Position numbers and translations under genes: made by a program | Assembly (NCBI GenBank): GCA_026400395.1 | Contig: JAPLPD010000185.1 | Span: 1-32,335 of the forward strand | DNA: 32,335 nucleotides | Origin: Alphaproteobacteria bacterium | GTDB taxonomy: Bacteria; Pseudomonadota; Alphaproteobacteria; Rhizobiales; Xanthobacteraceae | Reading direction: 5' to 3' | Part shown: positions 1 through 9,106 of the stretch, in pieces | How positions within the stretch are numbered: the first letter of the stretch is position 1 | Layout: every line of letters begins with the position of its first letter | The notes under the pieces: generated by a model | Seen by the model: only the letters and a program-made list of their open reading frames with translations | What the model was told of the DNA's origin: nothing | Databases searched by the model: none

Positions 1-33
1 CGATCTCTCAAGTCCGTCGAATAGCCCTTTGCC

Positions 34-139
34 ATGATCGCCCTCGCCGCTAATGGGAGCGAACATCGAATCTGATTTGCAGGAGTTAGGGAATCCCTCG
101 CTGCTTAAATTGATTCACATCGGGTGGAAACCGCTCTAG
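34..139 (+). repeat. Left copy of a 106-bp terminal inverted repeat
   Basis: These 106 bases are the exact reverse complement of the last 106 bases of the window. I compared them base by base and found no mismatch. The match stops at position 139, where the flanks differ. It could extend further on the outer side, because the other copy is cut by the window end. No open frame or transposase lies in it. It contains a small inverted motif, AGGGA-A-TCCCT, near 87-97. It is probably a dispersed intergenic repeat. Positions 1-33 outside it show nothing recognisable. Confidence 0.9.
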
Positions 140-161
140 CACGCCTCGGTCGCGTTAGCGA

Positions 162-977
162 TCAAACATCCAGCGTCACCGTAACCGGTACGTGGTCGGA
201 CGGCCGTTCCCAGCCTCGTGCGTCCTTGGTGACATCGATTGCCGCCAGCCGGTCGCCCAGTGCCGCTGACGCCCAGATGTGGTCGAGACGGCGGCCCTTG
301 TTGGCGACGACCCAGTCCGGCGAGCGGTAGCTCCACCACGTGTAGAGCTTCTCCGGTTCGCGCACGAAGGTTCGCGCCACGTCGATCCAGTTTCCGGCCT
401 GCTGCGCGGCGGTCAGCTTTTCGCATTCGATCGGCGTGTGCGACACCACCTTGAGCAACGCCTTGTGGCTCCACACGTCGCATTCAAGCGGCGCGACGTT
501 GAGGTCGCCGACCACGATGGCGCGCTGCCCGGCCCCCGGCAGCATGTTGGCGCAAGTGCGCAGCTCATCGAGAAACGCGAGTTTGTGCGCGAACTTCGGA
601 TTGATCTCGGGATCAGGTTCATCGCCGCCGGCCGGCACATAGTAATTGTGGACCGTCAGCGGATCGCGCAGGCCCGCTTTCTCGCCGAGCACCGCGCCGA
701 CATGGCGTGAATCGGTCTTGCCGCAATAGGCCTTCACGCTTTTGGAATCGAACGGCAGCCGCGAGATCACCGCGACGCCGTGATAGCCCTTCTGTCCGTT
801 GACCGCGATGTGCTCATAGCCGAGCCGCCGGAAGCGCTTCAGCGGAAAGGCATCGTCGGGGCATTTGATTTCCTGCAGGCAGAGGACGTCAGGCCGCACC
901 GATTTGATGAACTTCGCCACCAGGTCGATGCGCAACCGCACCGAATTGATATTCCAGGTGGTGAGCTTGAGCTGCAT
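162..977 (-). CDS. xthA: Exodeoxyribonuclease III (AP endonuclease, ExoIII family)
   Basis: This is a 271-residue Mg-dependent DNA repair nuclease of the exonuclease/endonuclease/phosphatase fold. It is expected to cut abasic sites and to remove 3' blocking groups. The family signatures are all present in order: TTWNINSVR at the N-terminus with Asn9, LQEIK with metal-binding Glu36, HNYYVPAGGD with Tyr113, VVGDLNVAP with Asp158 and Asn160, RLDHIWAS with Asp232, and RPSDHVPV with the catalytic Asp261-His262 pair. Length is normal for the family and no residue is missing. The start is the first ATG of the conserved N-terminus; no strong ribosome binding site is visible upstream. It lies downstream of lolA on the same strand, separated by a palindrome. 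Confidence 0.95.
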   Translation of the reverse strand: MQLKLTTWNINSVRLRIDLVAKFIKSVRPDVLCLQEIKCPDDAFPLKRFRRLGYEHIAVNGQKGYHGVAVISRLPFDSKSVKAYCGKTDSRHVGAVLGEKAGLRDPLTVHNYYVPAGGDEPDPEINPKFAHKLAFLDELRTCANMLPGAGQRAIVVGDLNVAPLECDVWSHKALLKVVSHTPIECEKLTAAQQAGNWIDVARTFVREPEKLYTWWSYRSPDWVVANKGRRLDHIWASAALGDRLAAIDVTKDARGWERPSDHVPVTVTLDV

Positions 978-1045
978 GCGGATAATCTAGGGACCAGCCG
1001 CCGGACTTTCCACGCCACCAGCGGTTTGCCCCCGCCTTTTGCGTC

Positions 1046-1090
1046 CGTCATTCCGGGACGCTCGCGCCAATGCGCGCCCCGGAATGACGG
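1046..1090. repeat. GTCATTCCGG-type intergenic palindrome
   Basis: The left arm CCGTCATTCCGG (1046-1057) and the right arm CCGGAATGACGG (1079-1090) are perfect reverse complements around a GC-rich centre. The element starts just past the stop codon of the lolA-like gene and could fold as a hairpin in its transcript. There is no T-run, so it is not a standard intrinsic terminator. A related element lies at 24671-24778. Confidence 0.8.
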
Positions 1091-1092
1091 GC

Positions 1093-1896
1093 CTACTGAA
1101 TCTGCCGCGTGTAATCGATACGGAACATGTTCGGGTCGGGGGTGACCCGGGCATCCAGGTTGTAGACCGCGACGGTGGTGTCGTAGCCCTGCGGATCGGT
1201 CACGGTCCATTGCCGCAACTGAAAATCCTGCGCGCCGAACATCAGCATCACCTTATGGGTGCCGCCGAGAATCTGCCGGTCCTCGATCACCACGGTGACG
1301 AACACATCGTCGGCATATACGCCGATCAGATTGGTGTCGCGCAGCAGATCGATGCGGTCGGCCAGCAGAAACCGCAACGGCGTCTGCGACAGCGGATAGA
1401 GGTCCTGGGTGGCGAGCTTGCGGTCGCGCACCACGACCGATGAGCCGTCGGCGATCAGTTCGATCGGGCTTGGCGGATTATAGTCGAAGCGGACCTTGCC
1501 GGGCTTCTGCAAGGTGAATTCGCCTTCGGACTTCCCGCCATCCGGGCCGACCTGAACGAAGTTGCCGTGCAACTGGCGCACGTTGGACAGATAGCCGCTG
1601 ACCCGGTCGGCCAGGGCCCGCTGCCGCGCATCGAAGGCGGTGGCTTTGCCGGATTTGCCGAAGCTGGCCGGTGGCTTGAAGATGTTCGGTAATATGCTGG
1701 ATGACTGTTCGGCGGGCCTGGCCGGAGCCTGCTGCTGGGAGGTCGCGGCCGGCGGCCGTGGCGGCGCCGTACCCTGACTCTTGGGCTGTGGCGCGGGAAC
1801 CGGCATCGGGACGCCTTGCGCGAGGGCGGCGCTCACCGCCACGCCGATGACGAGGCTCGCAAGCAACGCCGCAAATCCGGCCGTCCGGCTCGTCAT
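1093..1896 (-). CDS. lolA: LolA-like outer-membrane lipoprotein carrier
   Basis: This is a 267-residue exported protein. LolA proteins carry lipoproteins through the periplasm from the LolCDE complex to the outer membrane. Residues 1-26 form a signal peptide ending in ALAQ. A Pro/Ala/Gln-rich linker covers about residues 27-75. The LolA-like beta-barrel domain follows, with GNFVQVGPDGGKSEGEF, KPGKVRFDYNPPSP, and a middle segment with RDRKLATQDLYPLSQTPLRFLL. The long Pro-rich linker makes it larger than the E. coli protein of about 200 residues. The start is supported by GGAG seven bases before the ATG. It lies 82 bp downstream of ftsK on the same strand, the usual arrangement in this group. 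The function rests on family similarity only. Confidence 0.82.
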   Translation of the reverse strand: MTSRTAGFAALLASLVIGVAVSAALAQGVPMPVPAPQPKSQGTAPPRPPAATSQQQAPARPAEQSSSILPNIFKPPASFGKSGKATAFDARQRALADRVSGYLSNVRQLHGNFVQVGPDGGKSEGEFTLQKPGKVRFDYNPPSPIELIADGSSVVVRDRKLATQDLYPLSQTPLRFLLADRIDLLRDTNLIGVYADDVFVTVVIEDRQILGGTHKVMLMFGAQDFQLRQWTVTDPQGYDTTVAVYNLDARVTPDPNMFRIDYTRQIQ

Positions 1897-1978
1897 CCTG
1901 TGCTCCGCTGACTCTGACGTTTCCTACGCACCGGCTGTGGCGATTTCGCGGCTCGAGGCCGTATTCCATGCCAACAAG

Positions 1979-4438
1979 TCAATACTTGGCGTGTTCTTCC
2001 TGGCCAACCAGAATTTCGCGTTTTCCGGCGTGATTGGCCTGACCGACGATGCCTTCGTTTTCCATCCGCTCCATGATCGACGCGGCGCGGTTGTAGCCGA
2101 TTTGCAGCCGACGCTGGATGTAGCTGGTGGATGCTTTTTTGTCGCGGGTGACGATCTGGACCGCCTGTTGGTAGAGGTCGGTGGCGTCGCCGGTCGCACC
2201 GACGCTGGTGGCGTCGAACACCGGGTTGCCGTCGCCGTCGAATTCCTCCTCCTCGGCCGCGGTGACGGCTTCGAGGTATTGCGGCTGGCCCTGCGACTTC
2301 AGGTGGCGGACGATCTTCTCGACTTCGTCGTCCGAACAGAACGGACCGTGGATACGGCTGATGCGGCCGCCGCCCGCCATGTAGAGCATGTCGCCCTGAC
2401 CGAGCAGTTGCTCGGCGCCCTGCTCGCCCAGGATGGTGCGGCTGTCGATCTTGGAGGTGACCTGGAAGGAGATGCGGGTCGGGAAGTTCGCCTTGATGGT
2501 GCCGGTGATGACATCGACCGATGGGCGCTGCGTGGCGAGGATGACGTGGATGCCGGCGGCGCGCGCCATCTGCGCGAGGCGTTGCACCGCGCCCTCGATG
2601 TCCTTGCCGGCGACCATCATTAGGTCGGCCATCTCGTCGACGATGACGACGATGTAAGGCAGGGCTTCGAGATCGAGTTCTTCCTTCTCGTAGATCGCAT
2701 CGCCGGATTCCTTGTCGTAGCCGGTGTGGACCGTGCGCGACAGCGTCTCGCCCTTGACCTTGGCTTCGGCGAGGCGCACGTTGTAGCCGTCGATGTTGCG
2801 AACACCAAGCTTCGACATTTTCTTGTAGCGCTCTTCCATCTCGCGCACCGCCCACTTCAGTGCGACCACCGCCTTGCGCGGATCGGTCACGACGGGGGTG
2901 AGCAGATGCGGGATACCATCGTAGACGGAGAGTTCGAGCATCTTCGGATCGACCATGATCAGTCGGCACTGGTCCGGCGTCAGCCGGTAGAGCAGGCTGA
3001 GGATCATGGTGTTGATGGCGACCGACTTGCCCGAGCCGGTGGTGCCTGCGATCAGCAAGTGCGGCATGCGCGCGAGATCGACTACGACCGGTTCGCCGCC
3101 GATGGTCTTGCCGAGGCAGAGCGGCAGCTTGGCCTGGGTGTCGGTGTATTCGTCCGACGACAGCATTTCGCGGAAGTAGACTTTCTCGCGCTTGTCGTTC
3201 GGCAATTCGATGCCGATGGCGTTGCGGCCGGAGACGACGGCGACGCGGGCGGACAGTGCGCTCATCGAGCGCGCGATGTCGTCGGCCAATCCGATCACGC
3301 GCGACGACTTGATGCCCGGCGCGGGTTCGAGTTCGTAAAGCGTCACCACTGGGCCGGGCCGGGCGTTGATGATCTGGCCGCGCACGCCGAAGTCCGACAG
3401 CACGCTTTCCAGTGACGCCGCGCAGGTCTGGATCGAATCCGGGCTCGGCGCGAACTTGTCGGTGGATTTCGGCAGCGCGAGCAGCGACAGTTCGGGAAGC
3501 TGATAGCCTCCACTGGACTTCTTTGCGGGCTTGCGCGCCGGAGCCTTGCGCGGGACGGGCGCCACTTCGGCCTCTTCGCTCTCGGCCTCGGCCTCGTCGA
3601 TTTCGACTTCTTCCTCCGCCGTCTCCACCACACGCGGCTCGAAACGGTCGCGCGGCGATACGGTCGGCGTTGGCATCGGCGCGCGGTGCTGGCGTGCATT
3701 CTGTTTCTGCATCGGCACCCGGCGAGTCACCAGGCGGCCTAGCCGGGCCTTAAAGCTCAACGCCGCATGCACCAGCCAGCCAAGCGAGATCGACGTGCGT
3801 TCCTCGTCGTCGTCGGCAGGGCCTGCGGCCTCGCGCGCCCATTTCTGGTCGAGCTTGATGGCTTCGGGATCGTGTTGGCCGAAGCCGGTCGCGACCACGA
3901 GCGCGGCCAGCGTAAACAGGCCGAGAATGGCTCCGGCCACCAGCACCTGAACGCCACTGAGCGGACCGAACGCCAGCGCCGGGAGGTTGAGGAGCGCGTC
4001 GCCAACGACGCCGCCGAGGCCGGTCGGCAGCGGCCAGTGGTCGCTTTTTGGCATGCAACCGGCAAAGCCCGCGCCGAAGATCGTGCCGGCCAGCCAGAAC
4101 GCCAGCCGCATCCATTCGCGGTCGAACGGACGGTGGGTCGCAATACGCCAGCCCCAGACGGCGACCGGTAGCACCAGCACGGTCGAGGCGAGCCCGAACA
4201 ATTGCATCAGCAGGTCGGCGCCGACCGCGCCGGGCGTGCCGAGGAAGTTGCGGACCGGTCCGTCGGTGGCATGGCTGAGCGACGGGTCCTGCACCGACCA
4301 GGTTGCCAACGCGACGGCGATCAGCGAGGCCAGCGTGATCAGCGCGACGCCACCACTTTCGGAGACGCGGCGGCGGATCATGTCGCTCAGGTCGTCGGAC
4401 CAGCCCGAAAGGTCTATGCCGCGGTCGAGTGATGCCAT
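1979..4438 (-). CDS. ftsK: DNA translocase FtsK
   Basis: This 819-residue protein is a septum-anchored ATP-driven DNA pump that clears the chromosome termini during division and activates XerCD at dif. The N-terminal quarter (about 30-190) contains four hydrophobic membrane segments. A charged Glu/Pro/Lys-rich linker covers about 200-310. The motor domain contains Walker A GTTGSGKS at 465-472, Walker B IVVIVDEMADL at about 596-606, ATQRPSVDVITG, and ILGEQGAEQLLGQGDMLY. The C-terminal gamma winged-helix domain (from about 755) begins DLYQQAVQIVTRDKKAS and carries the RRLQIGYNRAA motif that reads KOPS sites. It is a complete protein; the linker is short compared with the E. coli protein. The ribosome binding site is weak. 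The aminotransferase lies 50 bp upstream on the same strand. Confidence 0.95.
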   Translation of the reverse strand: MASLDRGIDLSGWSDDLSDMIRRRVSESGGVALITLASLIAVALATWSVQDPSLSHATDGPVRNFLGTPGAVGADLLMQLFGLASTVLVLPVAVWGWRIATHRPFDREWMRLAFWLAGTIFGAGFAGCMPKSDHWPLPTGLGGVVGDALLNLPALAFGPLSGVQVLVAGAILGLFTLAALVVATGFGQHDPEAIKLDQKWAREAAGPADDDEERTSISLGWLVHAALSFKARLGRLVTRRVPMQKQNARQHRAPMPTPTVSPRDRFEPRVVETAEEEVEIDEAEAESEEAEVAPVPRKAPARKPAKKSSGGYQLPELSLLALPKSTDKFAPSPDSIQTCAASLESVLSDFGVRGQIINARPGPVVTLYELEPAPGIKSSRVIGLADDIARSMSALSARVAVVSGRNAIGIELPNDKREKVYFREMLSSDEYTDTQAKLPLCLGKTIGGEPVVVDLARMPHLLIAGTTGSGKSVAINTMILSLLYRLTPDQCRLIMVDPKMLELSVYDGIPHLLTPVVTDPRKAVVALKWAVREMEERYKKMSKLGVRNIDGYNVRLAEAKVKGETLSRTVHTGYDKESGDAIYEKEELDLEALPYIVVIVDEMADLMMVAGKDIEGAVQRLAQMARAAGIHVILATQRPSVDVITGTIKANFPTRISFQVTSKIDSRTILGEQGAEQLLGQGDMLYMAGGGRISRIHGPFCSDDEVEKIVRHLKSQGQPQYLEAVTAAEEEEFDGDGNPVFDATSVGATGDATDLYQQAVQIVTRDKKASTSYIQRRLQIGYNRAASIMERMENEGIVGQANHAGKREILVGQEEHAKY

Positions 4439-4488
4439 GTGCTAGTTCCAGAAAACGTCGTAGTTCCAGATAGTCTTAAGCCAAAGAT

Positions 4489-5694
4489 TTATCCGAGCAC
4501 GGACACGATGCGGTGCAGCGCCTCGGCCGTGATGTCTTTGTCCTGAACCAGCGCCACGCGAATGTAGCCGTCGCCGGGATTGAGCCCGTCCGCACCGTCA
4601 CGCGCGAGATAGTGACCGGGGATGACGCGAAGCCCGCCCTCGCGCCAGAGCTTGACGGTGGCGGCTTCGTCGCCGCCGTGCTGGCTCACGTCGAGCCAGA
4701 GGAAGAATCCGCCCGCCGGCCGCTTGTAGCCGTAGCGATTGCCGATGATCTGATCGGCGAGATCGAACTTGGCGACATAAAGTTCGCGGTTCTTTTCAAC
4801 ATGGGCCTCGTCGGCGTAGGCCGCGATCGCGACCTCCTGCGACGGCACCGGCACCTGAGGCGCGGCGATGTTGCGCAACTCGATGTAGCGGGCCAGGAAG
4901 CCGCGGTCGCCGGCGGCAAAGCCGACACGCAGTCCGGGCAGATTCGAGCGCTTCGATAGCGAGTGGAACACCACGACGTTGGTGAAATCCGGCGCCGACG
5001 CCTGCAGCATGCCATGCGGTGCCTGGCCGTTGAGATAGATCTCGCAGTAGCACTCGTCGGCGAAAATCATGAAGCCAAAGCGGCGCGCCATTTTGACAAG
5101 GCGCGTCAAATACGTCTCGTCGGCCACCGCGCCCTGCGGGTTTGAAGGCGAAGCGAGATACAAGGCGACGGTGCGCGCCAGCAGCTTCTCGTCGATGGCG
5201 TCGAGATCGGGCAAGAAGCCGGTCTGGCGCGTGGTCGGCAGATAGACCGGCTCGCATTCGGCGGCGGCGGCGCCGGCCGAATAGGCGGCATAAAACGGAT
5301 TGGGAATCAGGATGGCGGGCTTGCCAGCGCGCTCCGATACGTAGCGCTTGGCGGCCATCGCGCCGAGGAACAGCCCCTCGCGGGTGCCGTTGAGCACGAT
5401 CACCTCGGACTCGTAGTCCAATGGCCGAGCGAGTTGGTAACGCTTGGTCAGCCAGGCGGCGGCCTCCTTGCGGAAGCCATCGGTGCCCTTGTTGGCGGGA
5501 TAGCGGCCGAAATCGTTCAGATGCGCCTGGAGAACCGGGCCGACAAACGAAGGGATCGGGTGTTGTGGCTCGCCGACCGACAGATTGATCGCCGACAGTT
5601 TCGGTTTGATGTCGGCCAAAAGCTCATGCAGCCGCACGAACGGCGAGCGCCCTTCGGCCTTCATTGGAGCGGATGCAGCGGTGGCGGCAGTCAT
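4489..5694 (-). CDS. Class I/II PLP-dependent aminotransferase, DapC-like
   Basis: This is a fold-type I aminotransferase of about 401 residues. Similar alphaproteobacterial proteins are annotated as succinyldiaminopimelate transaminase (lysine/peptidoglycan precursor synthesis), but the substrate cannot be read from the sequence. Visible motifs include INLSVGEPQHP near the N-terminus, the substrate loop SPSNPQG, the PLP-contacting Asp in IFADECYCEIY, and the Schiff-base lysine in FHSLSKRSNLPGLRVGF (Lys248 from the chosen start). An upstream in-frame ATG at 5751 would add 19 residues with no family resemblance. The ATG at 5694 and one ten codons further in are the likelier starts, although none has a strong ribosome binding site. 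It lies directly upstream of ftsK and could be cotranscribed with it. Confidence 0.8.
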   Translation of the reverse strand: MTAATAASAPMKAEGRSPFVRLHELLADIKPKLSAINLSVGEPQHPIPSFVGPVLQAHLNDFGRYPANKGTDGFRKEAAAWLTKRYQLARPLDYESEVIVLNGTREGLFLGAMAAKRYVSERAGKPAILIPNPFYAAYSAGAAAAECEPVYLPTTRQTGFLPDLDAIDEKLLARTVALYLASPSNPQGAVADETYLTRLVKMARRFGFMIFADECYCEIYLNGQAPHGMLQASAPDFTNVVVFHSLSKRSNLPGLRVGFAAGDRGFLARYIELRNIAAPQVPVPSQEVAIAAYADEAHVEKNRELYVAKFDLADQIIGNRYGYKRPAGGFFLWLDVSQHGGDEAATVKLWREGGLRVIPGHYLARDGADGLNPGDGYIRVALVQDKDITAEALHRIVSVLG

Positions 5695-5983
5695 GCACTC
5701 AACATTGCGGTCGGCGGAAACGCCCGCCGCGTTGGGCCTCATGCCAACCATATGGGCGGCTAGGTTAAGGGGTGATTAACCATCGGGGTTCTGGCCTTCA
5801 AGCGGGTAGAGCGGCGGAATGCCCGTGGGCTATCCTGTCGCACCCGCTTGCCGGGAGGGTTGCCGGTTCTTAGCATAGACCCCAACCCGGGTCCGGGCCC
5901 CTCTGGCGCGTGCGTCCCACCGCGATGTCGGACCTCTTTCCCTGCCTTGCGGCCTCGGTCGCAGCGCAACTGGAGGCTCTGAC
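5695..5983. other. Divergent intergenic region between the aminotransferase and terC
   Basis: This 289-bp region must hold the promoters of both divergent genes. An inverted repeat GGTTAA-N7-TTAACC lies at 5763-5781, just upstream of the longest possible aminotransferase frame, and may be an operator. The terC leader is very GC-rich. I looked for the GGGGAGUAG core of the yybP-ykoY manganese riboswitch that precedes many TerC-family genes and did not find it. No clear -35/-10 pair was recognised. Confidence 0.4.
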
Positions 5984-6748
5984 ATGTTCGACTTTTCGCT
6001 CGCCGGGCTTTCGGCGCTGGCCGCCGATCCCGTGGTCTGGGTGTCGCTGGCGACCCTGATCGTCATGGAAGTCGTCCTCGGGATCGACAACCTCATCTTT
6101 ATTTCGATCGTGACCAACCGCCTGCCGCCTGAGAAGCGCGAAAGCGCACGCCGGATCGGTATCGGCCTCGCCTTGATCCTTCGGCTTGCGTTGCTCGGCA
6201 CCGTGGCCTTCATCGTCACGCTGACCGCCCCCGTGATTACCGTGTGGGGCCAAGGCTTTTCGTGGCGCGATCTCATCCTCATCGCCGGCGGCTTGTTCCT
6301 GGTCTGGAAGGCCACCAAGGAAATTCATCACCACGTCGATCCCGATGACGGCCCCGATGTGTTCGACGGCGGCGCGCAGGCCATCTCGTTCGGCGCGGTG
6401 ATTGGCCAGATTTTGCTGCTCGACATGGTGTTCTCGGTCGACAGCATCATCACGGCGGTCGGCATGACGCCCCACGTGCCGGTGATGGTGATTGCGGTCG
6501 TGGTGGCGGTCGCGGTGATGCTGTTCGCGGCGGCGCCACTGGCCAATTTCATCAACGAAAATCCGACCGTGGTGATGCTCGCGCTCGGCTTCCTGATCAT
6601 GATCGGCATGACGCTGATCGCCGAAGGATTCGGCGCGGACGTGCCGAAGGGCTACGTCTACACGGCGATGGCGTTCGCCGCGTTAATCGAGGGCCTCAAT
6701 ATGATGTCTCGCCGCGCGCGGCGAAAAAGCCCGCAGGCGCCGACGTAG
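5984..6748 (+). CDS. TerC-family integral membrane protein
   Basis: This 254-residue polytopic membrane protein belongs to the TerC/Alx family. Studied members export manganese or supply metal to exported proteins; the role here is inferred. It has about seven hydrophobic segments. The two family signatures are present: [15 protein letters not shown] near the N-terminus with Glu29 and Asp35 in the membrane, and [18 protein letters not shown] with Asp147 and Asp153. The loop [14 protein letters not shown] between segments is rich in His and Asp, as in relatives. The start is the first ATG, preceded by CTGGAGG at a normal distance. It stands alone on the plus strand between minus-strand neighbours and is followed by a hairpin shared with the convergent amtB. 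Confidence 0.9.
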   Translation: MFDFSLAGLSALAADPVVWVSLATLIVMEVVLGIDNLIFISIVTNRLPPEKRESARRIGIGLALILRLALLGTVAFIVTLTAPVITVWGQGFSWRDLILIAGGLFLVWKATKEIHHHVDPDDGPDVFDGGAQAISFGAVIGQILLLDMVFSVDSIITAVGMTPHVPVMVIAVVVAVAVMLFAAAPLANFINENPTVVMLALGFLIMIGMTLIAEGFGADVPKGYVYTAMAFAALIEGLNMMSRRARRKSPQAPT

Positions 6749-6819
6749 TTCCGGCTGCACACGGCTCGGCGCCGCGTCTCAGTGCTGACGGCAATGCCCA
6801 GCGACGAGCAGGTGAAGTG

Positions 6820-6861
6820 TACAAAAAGTGAGAGGCCCAGGTCTTGCGACCTGGGCCTCTC
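6820..6861 (-). terminator. Intrinsic terminator of the first amtB unit
   Basis: A perfect 14-bp stem (6830-6843 with 6848-6861) closes a 4-base loop. On the minus strand the stem is followed by ACTTTTTGT, a T-run suited to Rho-independent termination after amtB. The same hairpin could also act at the 3' end of terC, but the plus strand lacks a T-run after it. Confidence 0.85.
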
Positions 6862-6915
6862 GACGGACGGGGCGGTGCCGGGTATCCGCCCCAACCGTAT
6901 CTCGTAGAGCGGTGC

Positions 6916-8412
6916 TTACATGTTGTAGGCGCGCTCGCCGTGATCGGTGAGGTCGAGGCCCTCACGCTCCTTCTCGACAGTCGGGCGCAGACCGATCGTG
7001 AAGTCGATCACCTTGTAGATGATCAGGGAGCCAACACCCGACCAGACCAGGGTCAGCGCCACAGCTTTGCACTGCGCGATAACCTGGGTCATGAAGTCGT
7101 AATCGGCGATCTTGCCGGTGGTGTAGTCCATGATGCCGGTGCCGCCGAGAGCCGGCGCCACCAGGATGCCAGTGCCGATCGCGCCGACGATGACGCCGAT
7201 GCAGTGCACGCCGAACACGTCCAGCGCGTCGTCGTAGCCGAGCGCGTTCTTCACCGTGGTGACGAAGAACAGGCAGACCACGCCGGCCACGAGGCCGAGC
7301 ACCAGCGCGCCCATCGGACCCGCGAAGCCGGAGGCCGGTGTAACGGCGACCAGGCCCGCAACGCAGCCCGAGAGCAGGCCGAGCAACGACGGCTTACCCT
7401 TGATGAGCCACTCGGCGAACATCCAGGACAGCGCAGCGGCTGCCGTGGCGACGAACGAGTTGATCATCGCGATCGTCGAGCCGCCGGTTGCTTCCAGGTT
7501 GGAGCCGGCGTTGAAGCCGAACCAGCCGACCCAGAGCAGGGAGGCGCCGATCATGGTCATCACCAGCGAGTGCGGGGACATCAGTTCCTTGCCGAACCCC
7601 GTGCGCTTGCCGACGCAGATCGCGCCGACGAGGCCGGCGATACCAGCGTTGATATGCACGACGGTGCCACCGGCAAAGTCGATCGCGCCCCACAGGAACA
7701 TCATGCCGCCGTCGGCCAGGACTTCATCGAGCTTGGCCTGGGCAATCTTCTTGGCGGCGTCGTCGGTCGCGGCGGCAAGTGCCTTCGCGGCGGCGTCGAT
7801 CGCGTCCGGTCCGGCCCAGTACCAAACCATGTGGGCGATCGGGAAGTACACCAGCGTCACCCAGAGCGGGATGAAGATGGCGACGGCCGAGAACTTCATG
7901 CGTTCGGCGAAGGCGCCGACGATGAGCGCGGGGGTGATCGCGGCGAACGTCATCTGGAAGCAGATGTAGACGTACTCCGAGATCGGCACGCCGACCGAGA
8001 AGGTGACCGCCTGGGAGTCGACGGTGACGCCCTTCAGGAACAGCTTGTCGAGACCGCCGATCATGGTCGAACCGCCGGTGAACGCGAGGCTGTAGCCGTA
8101 GATCACCCAGATCAGCGTGACGATGCACACGCTGTAGAACACGTGAGTGAGTACCGAGAGCATGTTCTTCGGACGCACGAGGCCGCCGTAGAACAACGCC
8201 AGGCCAGGAATGGTCATCAGCAGGACGAGGATGGTCGAGGTCATCATCCAGGCATTGTCGCCCTTGTTGACGACGAGAGCCGGAGCAGCGGGCGCCGCCG
8301 CCGGAGCCGCCGCTGGCGCAGTCTGCGCGAGCGATGGATCGATAAACAGCGCGAGCGCGGCCAGAGCCGTCAGCCCCGCCAGTCCCGCACCGATAAGCTT
8401 CTTGGACGTCAT
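6916..8412 (-). CDS. amtB: Ammonium transporter AmtB (first copy)
   Basis: This 498-residue Amt/Rh-family channel carries ammonium across the inner membrane and is blocked by its GlnK partner. Residues 1-30 are a cleavable signal sequence ending in SLAQ, followed by an Ala/Pro-rich stretch and about eleven membrane helices. The twin pore histidines are His253 (DFAGGTVVHINAG) and His403 (DVFGVHCIGV). An Ala/Lys/Asp-rich insertion at about 200-238 sits before DFAGG in a periplasmic loop and is absent from the second copy. The start at 8412 is fixed by AGGAG six bases upstream; the longer frame to 8442 would begin ahead of that site. It lies 37 bp downstream of glnK and is very probably cotranscribed with it. 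Confidence 0.95.
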   Translation of the reverse strand: MTSKKLIGAGLAGLTALAALALFIDPSLAQTAPAAAPAAAPAAPALVVNKGDNAWMMTSTILVLLMTIPGLALFYGGLVRPKNMLSVLTHVFYSVCIVTLIWVIYGYSLAFTGGSTMIGGLDKLFLKGVTVDSQAVTFSVGVPISEYVYICFQMTFAAITPALIVGAFAERMKFSAVAIFIPLWVTLVYFPIAHMVWYWAGPDAIDAAAKALAAATDDAAKKIAQAKLDEVLADGGMMFLWGAIDFAGGTVVHINAGIAGLVGAICVGKRTGFGKELMSPHSLVMTMIGASLLWVGWFGFNAGSNLEATGGSTIAMINSFVATAAAALSWMFAEWLIKGKPSLLGLLSGCVAGLVAVTPASGFAGPMGALVLGLVAGVVCLFFVTTVKNALGYDDALDVFGVHCIGVIVGAIGTGILVAPALGGTGIMDYTTGKIADYDFMTQVIAQCKAVALTLVWSGVGSLIIYKVIDFTIGLRPTVEKEREGLDLTDHGERAYNM

Positions 8413-8449
8413 GGTCGAACTCCTGTTCGCGAGCTTGGACATGTGCGGA

Positions 8450-8914
<465 letters not shown>

Positions 8915-8950
8915 TCACTAAAGTGTTGTGGATACTGGATGTTTCGGATT

Positions 8951-8981
8951 TAAAGCCCCGAAGAGCGCCGTTTTTCGGGCT
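8951..8981 (-). terminator. Possible terminator after the second amtB
   Basis: On the minus strand AGCCCGAA and TTCGGGGCT can pair with one bulge around a GC-rich loop, followed by TTTAAAT. It lies downstream of amtB2 and upstream of the glnK1 promoter, so it could separate the two units. The stem is imperfect and the T-run short. Confidence 0.35.
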
Positions 8982-9106
8982 GGCGGAATAAAATCTGCGA
9001 AGGATTTAGTCAGACAAACTGTCGCAGGGCGGAACGTGCCTAAATATCAGACAGTATATTCGGGAAGCTCGCCATAGGCGGGCCTCCAATCGAAAAACAA
9101 TGGCGT

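Noticed and set aside
5840-5983. Possible yybP-ykoY manganese riboswitch in the terC leader
   Set aside because: The GGGGAGUAG core is absent; the nearest string, GGGAGGGTTGCC at about 5853, lacks the matching second loop.
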